Source: Candidatus Eisenbacteria bacterium (lineage in GTDB: Bacteria; Eisenbacteria; RBG-16-71-46; CAIMUX01; JAHJDP01). Taken from it: a DNA stretch of 64,000 nt. The position numbers and the translations under genes are program-made. Positions 60,983 through 64,000 of this stretch are shown here, piece after piece. The stretch lies in the NCBI GenBank assembly GCA_018831195.1, contig JAHJDP010000099.1, positions 1 through 64,000 on the forward strand. Reading direction: 5' to 3'. Every line of letters starts with the position of its first letter. Within the stretch, counting starts at the first letter, position 1. A model generated the notes under the pieces. That model had not been told where the DNA came from and did not search any database. It was given only the letters and a program-made list of their open reading frames with translations.

Positions 60983-61081
60983 TTAGATATAAGAACGGAT
61001 CCAGGCGTTCATTTCAACGATTGACTTCATGCCGGATGGCATTTCTTCCAAAGACCGGCTAACGAGTCTTCCTAAAAACAG

Positions 61082-62854
61082 CTAACGAATCCTCCAAAGA
61101 AAGGCGCCCTCGAGAATGGCGGGATCGACCCATTCGACCTGTCCGCTCCGCGTCATCAGGGGCAGCGATCTATTTGGCGTCGCATCACCGGTGAGGAACC
61201 CGGCCGCTATTTTCAGCAGCGCAGGAACAGCACCTGCAGCCATATCGCCTTCCTCGAGGATCCTTTCGATGAACGATTTTGGTTTTGGAAAATGCTCGAT
61301 CTTGACCTCTTCGTTGACCGGTATACCGGCCTTTTCTTTAACGAGGGCCAGGGCGACATCCAATCCGCCAAGATGGTCAACCAGCTTGCGATCGAGCGCT
61401 TGCTTTCCAGTCCAGACGCGTCCTTTGCAAAGGGTGTCCATCACGGCGAAATCAAGATTCCGGGCCGCGGCGATCCGCCGGACCCAATCCTCATATGATT
61501 TGTAGTGGTGTGACCGGATGATCTCCCATTCTTCCTCAGAAAAATCACGGTAATCGGAAAAGAGATCGGCCATGGGCCCGATCGTCAAAAAATCTTTTGT
61601 GATGCCGAGCTTGTTATACAGACCACGGACATTGAATTTTCCGGTGATGGAGCCGATGGAACCGGTGATCGTGTGCGGCATCGCAACGACGGTGCTGCAC
61701 TGGTAAGCAATCATATAGCCGCCGGATGCGGCGACATCGACCATCGAGACGACCGAGGGCTTCTTCTCATCCAGACGAAAGAGGGCATGGCCGATATCAT
61801 CGCTGGCGATTGATTCCCCGCCGCCGCTGTCGATGCGGAGAATGACGCCGGCGATTCCCCTGTCTTCCTGGATGCTCTTGAGGACCTTTGTTACCGATGC
61901 GGCGCCCATTTTCAGACCGAACGGAAGGACATACCCATCCTCCCCACCGGCGATCACGCCCTGGGCGTGGACGACGGCGATGCGCTTCTTGCCGGTGAGG
62001 CCCAGTTCGGAGCGCTTTACGGTTGCGTAGTCGTCGCCTGAGATGGTTTTCCATTTGCCGTCATCGCCCAGGATCTCCTCCAGATCGTCCCAATAAACGA
62101 CCGCGTCGAGCAGCCCATCTTCATAGGCCTGAGGCGCGTTAAACAATGCTGTACTCATGAGCTCCAGAACGCGGTTCCTGGTGACGCCGCGGTTATCGGC
62201 GATCGTGCCGACCATGTCATTGAACAATGCCTCGAGCAGCCAGGTGAGATTCTCGCGGTAGGCATCCGACATCTTATCCATGAGGAAAGGTTCCGCCGCG
62301 GCCTTATACTCCGCTATCCGATCCAGATTGGCCTTAACGCCGATGGCATCGAGGGTGCCCTTGAAATGCATCGCTTCGGCGGCCAGGCCCTTGATCTCCA
62401 ACACACCTTCCGGGGGTAAGAGGATCGAATCGCAACCGGAGATCATATAGTAGTTCCCTGATGTGAGGAACCGGGAATAGGCATAGACCGGCTTTCCCGC
62501 CTCCTGAAGCTGTTTGATGCGCAGTCTTATTTCGTCTTTCTTGGCGAATCCGAGATCCGATCCGCCCACCTGCAGAATGACGCCCCGGATTCGATCATCA
62601 ACCCGCGCTTTTTCGAGGTTCTCCAGAATCGCGGTCAGATGATTGTGCTTGTCTCCAATAATCGGCAGCGCCGTCGATGGGTAATATTCGGGAATCTCAC
62701 CGGAAAGAGTCTGGATCAGATAGGTGTTTTTGTGCACCTGCACCGTTTCCGATGTGATCATCGCCGCAAAGATGAAGAGGAGGACGATGCCCCAAAAGGT
62801 GAGAAACAACGATGCAAGGATAACCGCAAAGAACGTGCGGAAGAATGACTTCAT
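61082..62854 (-). CDS. sppA: Signal peptide peptidase SppA, long (67-kDa) type
   Basis: A 590-residue inner-membrane serine protease with a single N-terminal membrane helix (about 10-33) and two tandem ClpP-like domains, as in E. coli SppA. It degrades cleaved signal peptides in the periplasm. The Ser-Lys dyad is visible: Lys184 (RIAEYKAAAEPF) in the N-terminal domain and Ser377 (DVAASGGYM) in the C-terminal one, preceded by LRIDSGGGES. ATG 62854 follows GGGGG, 13 bases after the symporter stop, so they may be co-transcribed. Two near-copies of the gene's end (GGARGAYTCGTTAG) lie 23 bases apart at 61058 and 61081. Confidence 0.92.
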   Translation of the reverse strand: MKSFFRTFFAVILASLFLTFWGIVLLFIFAAMITSETVQVHKNTYLIQTLSGEIPEYYPSTALPIIGDKHNHLTAILENLEKARVDDRIRGVILQVGGSDLGFAKKDEIRLRIKQLQEAGKPVYAYSRFLTSGNYYMISGCDSILLPPEGVLEIKGLAAEAMHFKGTLDAIGVKANLDRIAEYKAAAEPFLMDKMSDAYRENLTWLLEALFNDMVGTIADNRGVTRNRVLELMSTALFNAPQAYEDGLLDAVVYWDDLEEILGDDGKWKTISGDDYATVKRSELGLTGKKRIAVVHAQGVIAGGEDGYVLPFGLKMGAASVTKVLKSIQEDRGIAGVILRIDSGGGESIASDDIGHALFRLDEKKPSVVSMVDVAASGGYMIAYQCSTVVAMPHTITGSIGSITGKFNVRGLYNKLGITKDFLTIGPMADLFSDYRDFSEEEWEIIRSHHYKSYEDWVRRIAAARNLDFAVMDTLCKGRVWTGKQALDRKLVDHLGGLDVALALVKEKAGIPVNEEVKIEHFPKPKSFIERILEEGDMAAGAVPALLKIAAGFLTGDATPNRSLPLMTRSGQVEWVDPAILEGAFLWRIR

Positions 62855-62867
62855 GAGAACCCCCTTC

Positions 62868-64000
62868 TCAATTCCCAGAATGTTGGCCGTTGCCGGAAAG
62901 CGCTGGAATCTTCCTTATTCTAAGAAACGATGCGACTCCCAATAGACAGAGAAGCCCTCCCCGAAGGAAATGTCCATAGAGGATATGCCCCAAGCCGAAC
63001 AGCGCGCCATAGATGAGAATCAGGGCCAATAAGACCCCTTCCCATCTCTGTCGGGTCGGGAAATGGCGTACATTGGTATACGAATCCGATGAATCGTCTG
63101 TTTCAGCTTTCCTAAAACGCCCTCTCACAGGTCGCCAGAGCCCGGGCGGCCGGGTCCGCTTGTAGAAAGCCTCCAGCACAGGCCATGGGGTCGGTTTGGT
63201 CAGATACGAGACAGTCAGCCAAACAAGCCCCGAGAGAAAGACGTTGATCGCCATGATTTCGTGCGAAGCGAAGGTGTGGCCGATCCATCCCCAGCGATTG
63301 GATAGATTCAGCAACGTGGCGACGGTGAGACTCGAGATCATCGCCGACAGCTCACTCCAGGCATTCAGACGCCACCAGAACCATCTGAAGAGAAAGACCG
63401 CCCCGGCGCCCGAGACGAGCTGGAGCAGAAACTCAAAGAGACCGCGGATCGAGGTGTTAAAAAGAGCGATCAGCGATCCAATGATAAGAAATCCCAAACC
63501 GGATGCCCTGCTGATCCAGAGGTAATGGCGTTCCGAGGCGTTTCGCTTCATGAAACGGCGGTAGATGTCGTTCACGAAATAGGACGAGGCCAGATTCATA
63601 TGGGTGTCGATCGTCGACATGAAGGCGGCCAGCATCGCGGCGAACATCAGCCCCAGCCAACCCGGACCGAGGAAGGTTGACATCATCTTGGGGTAAGCCG
63701 CCTTGTGATCGGTCAGATCGGGAAAGACGGCGATGGAAACGAGCGCGACGACAAACCAGGGCCATGGTCGCACCGCATAATTGAGGAATGAGAACCAGAG
63801 CATGGATAGGGTTGCGTGGCGCTCATTTTTGGAGGCCGACATCCTCTGAATCAGCACGCCACCTCCATCGGAATACTTCCAGGACCACCACTGGATTGAT
63901 ATCGCCACGATAAATCCCCAAAAAACGCCTTTCGCCGCGCCGGGGCCGCGGAAGACCGGGGGCATCATCCGCATAGCCGGTTCGCCCGATGAATCCATCA
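62868..64000 (-). CDS. Sodium:solute symporter (SSS family), 3' part
   Basis: The gene enters from the right edge and its start lies outside the window; 376+ residues are visible. About ten hydrophobic segments with SSS hallmarks: WGFIVAISIQWWSWKYSDGGGVLIQRMSASKNERHA, GLMFAAMLAAFMSTIDTHMNLASSYFVNDIYRRFM (the conserved A..A...S..D...N..S....D.Y pattern with the Na2-site Ser) and VSGAGAVFLFRWFWWRLNAWSE. The cargo (sugar, amino acid, myo-inositol) cannot be told. A cytosolic polar stretch with SDSYTNV precedes the last two helices. Confidence 0.87.
   Translation of the reverse strand, partial: MDSSGEPAMRMMPPVFRGPGAAKGVFWGFIVAISIQWWSWKYSDGGGVLIQRMSASKNERHATLSMLWFSFLNYAVRPWPWFVVALVSIAVFPDLTDHKAAYPKMMSTFLGPGWLGLMFAAMLAAFMSTIDTHMNLASSYFVNDIYRRFMKRNASERHYLWISRASGLGFLIIGSLIALFNTSIRGLFEFLLQLVSGAGAVFLFRWFWWRLNAWSELSAMISSLTVATLLNLSNRWGWIGHTFASHEIMAINVFLSGLVWLTVSYLTKPTPWPVLEAFYKRTRPPGLWRPVRGRFRKAETDDSSDSYTNVRHFPTRQRWEGVLLALILIYGALFGLGHILYGHFLRGGLLCLLGVASFLRIRKIPALSGNGQHSGN

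Overview
The window looks like a chromosomal segment from an uncultured Gram-negative bacterium of the FCB / Eisenbacteria-Latescibacteria type. This is inferred from gene content, with no marker-gene placement possible. Seven secreted proteins end in the same roughly 80-90 residue module (PNPF-like motif, YDxxGRxV, WDG, sGxYf, basic tail), the FlgD-Ig / 'por secretion' type of C-terminal sorting domain. There are also several lipoproteins, outer-membrane barrels and a heptahaem cytochrome. ATG, GTG and TTG starts all occur. No tRNA, rRNA, CRISPR array, transposase, phage gene or recognised defence cassette was found.

Layout. 1-6.0 kb: the 5' part of a lipoprotein gene, an arylamine N-acetyltransferase/DUF4416 pair, a YhcC-type radical SAM protein, a heptahaem cytochrome and a YgiQ-type radical SAM protein. 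6.2-9.6 kb: an M16 peptidase pair, one with the zinc motif but split by a frameshift at a run of nine G, the other lacking the motif. 9.8-15.1 kb: an outer-membrane barrel, then a 1060-residue propeller/cohesin/dockerin-like surface protein behind a near-consensus promoter, then a small cohesin-like surface protein. 15.3-18.4 kb: an orphan protein with a GNAT-like core and a secreted phosphodiesterase-like protein. 18.9-25.1 kb: two tandem hybrid histidine kinases, the first with a degenerate receiver, and fumarase C. 25.2-33.2 kb: an aldehyde dehydrogenase, a C-type-lectin/arylsulfotransferase lipoprotein, a beta-helix protein, a response regulator with a Cys-rich tail and a secreted alpha-helical protein. 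33.2-38.1 kb: a surface-polysaccharide group (methyltransferase; glycosyltransferase, MOP flippase and glycosyltransferase joined by GTGA overlaps).

38.1-42.7 kb holds a complete nickel-uptake operon on the minus strand: nikK, nikL, an outer-membrane barrel, nikM, nikQ, nikO and nikR. Just upstream of nikK lies a perfect 10-bp-arm inverted repeat with GTATTA-N15-TAATAC spacing, a convincing NikR operator. 43-47.4 kb: two more surface proteins with the sorting domain (lysyl-endopeptidase-like protease, BNR/sortilin-type propeller). 47.4-51.9 kb: an Rrf2-type Fe-S regulator, sufS, sufU, a fatty-acid desaturase and an isoaspartyl peptidase, tightly packed. 51.9-54 kb: ferritin followed by a PLP decarboxylase, with a 14-bp x 5 tandem repeat upstream of ferritin. 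54.3-64 kb: a DUF1028 protein, a propeller lipoprotein, a B12-binding radical SAM enzyme, a beta-helix protein, an outer-membrane lipoprotein, SppA and the end of a sodium:solute symporter.

Three themes tie the region together: export and display of surface proteins, metal handling (nickel, iron, Fe-S), and short tandem repeats close to gene ends. The items most worth following are the NikR-controlled nickel operon with an embedded outer-membrane barrel, the cohesin-like/dockerin-like neighbour pair, the poly-G frameshift in the M16 peptidase, the pseudo-receiver kinase, and the tandem repeats beside ferritin and the sulfotransferase. All functional calls come from reading translated sequence and motifs by eye; no database search was run.
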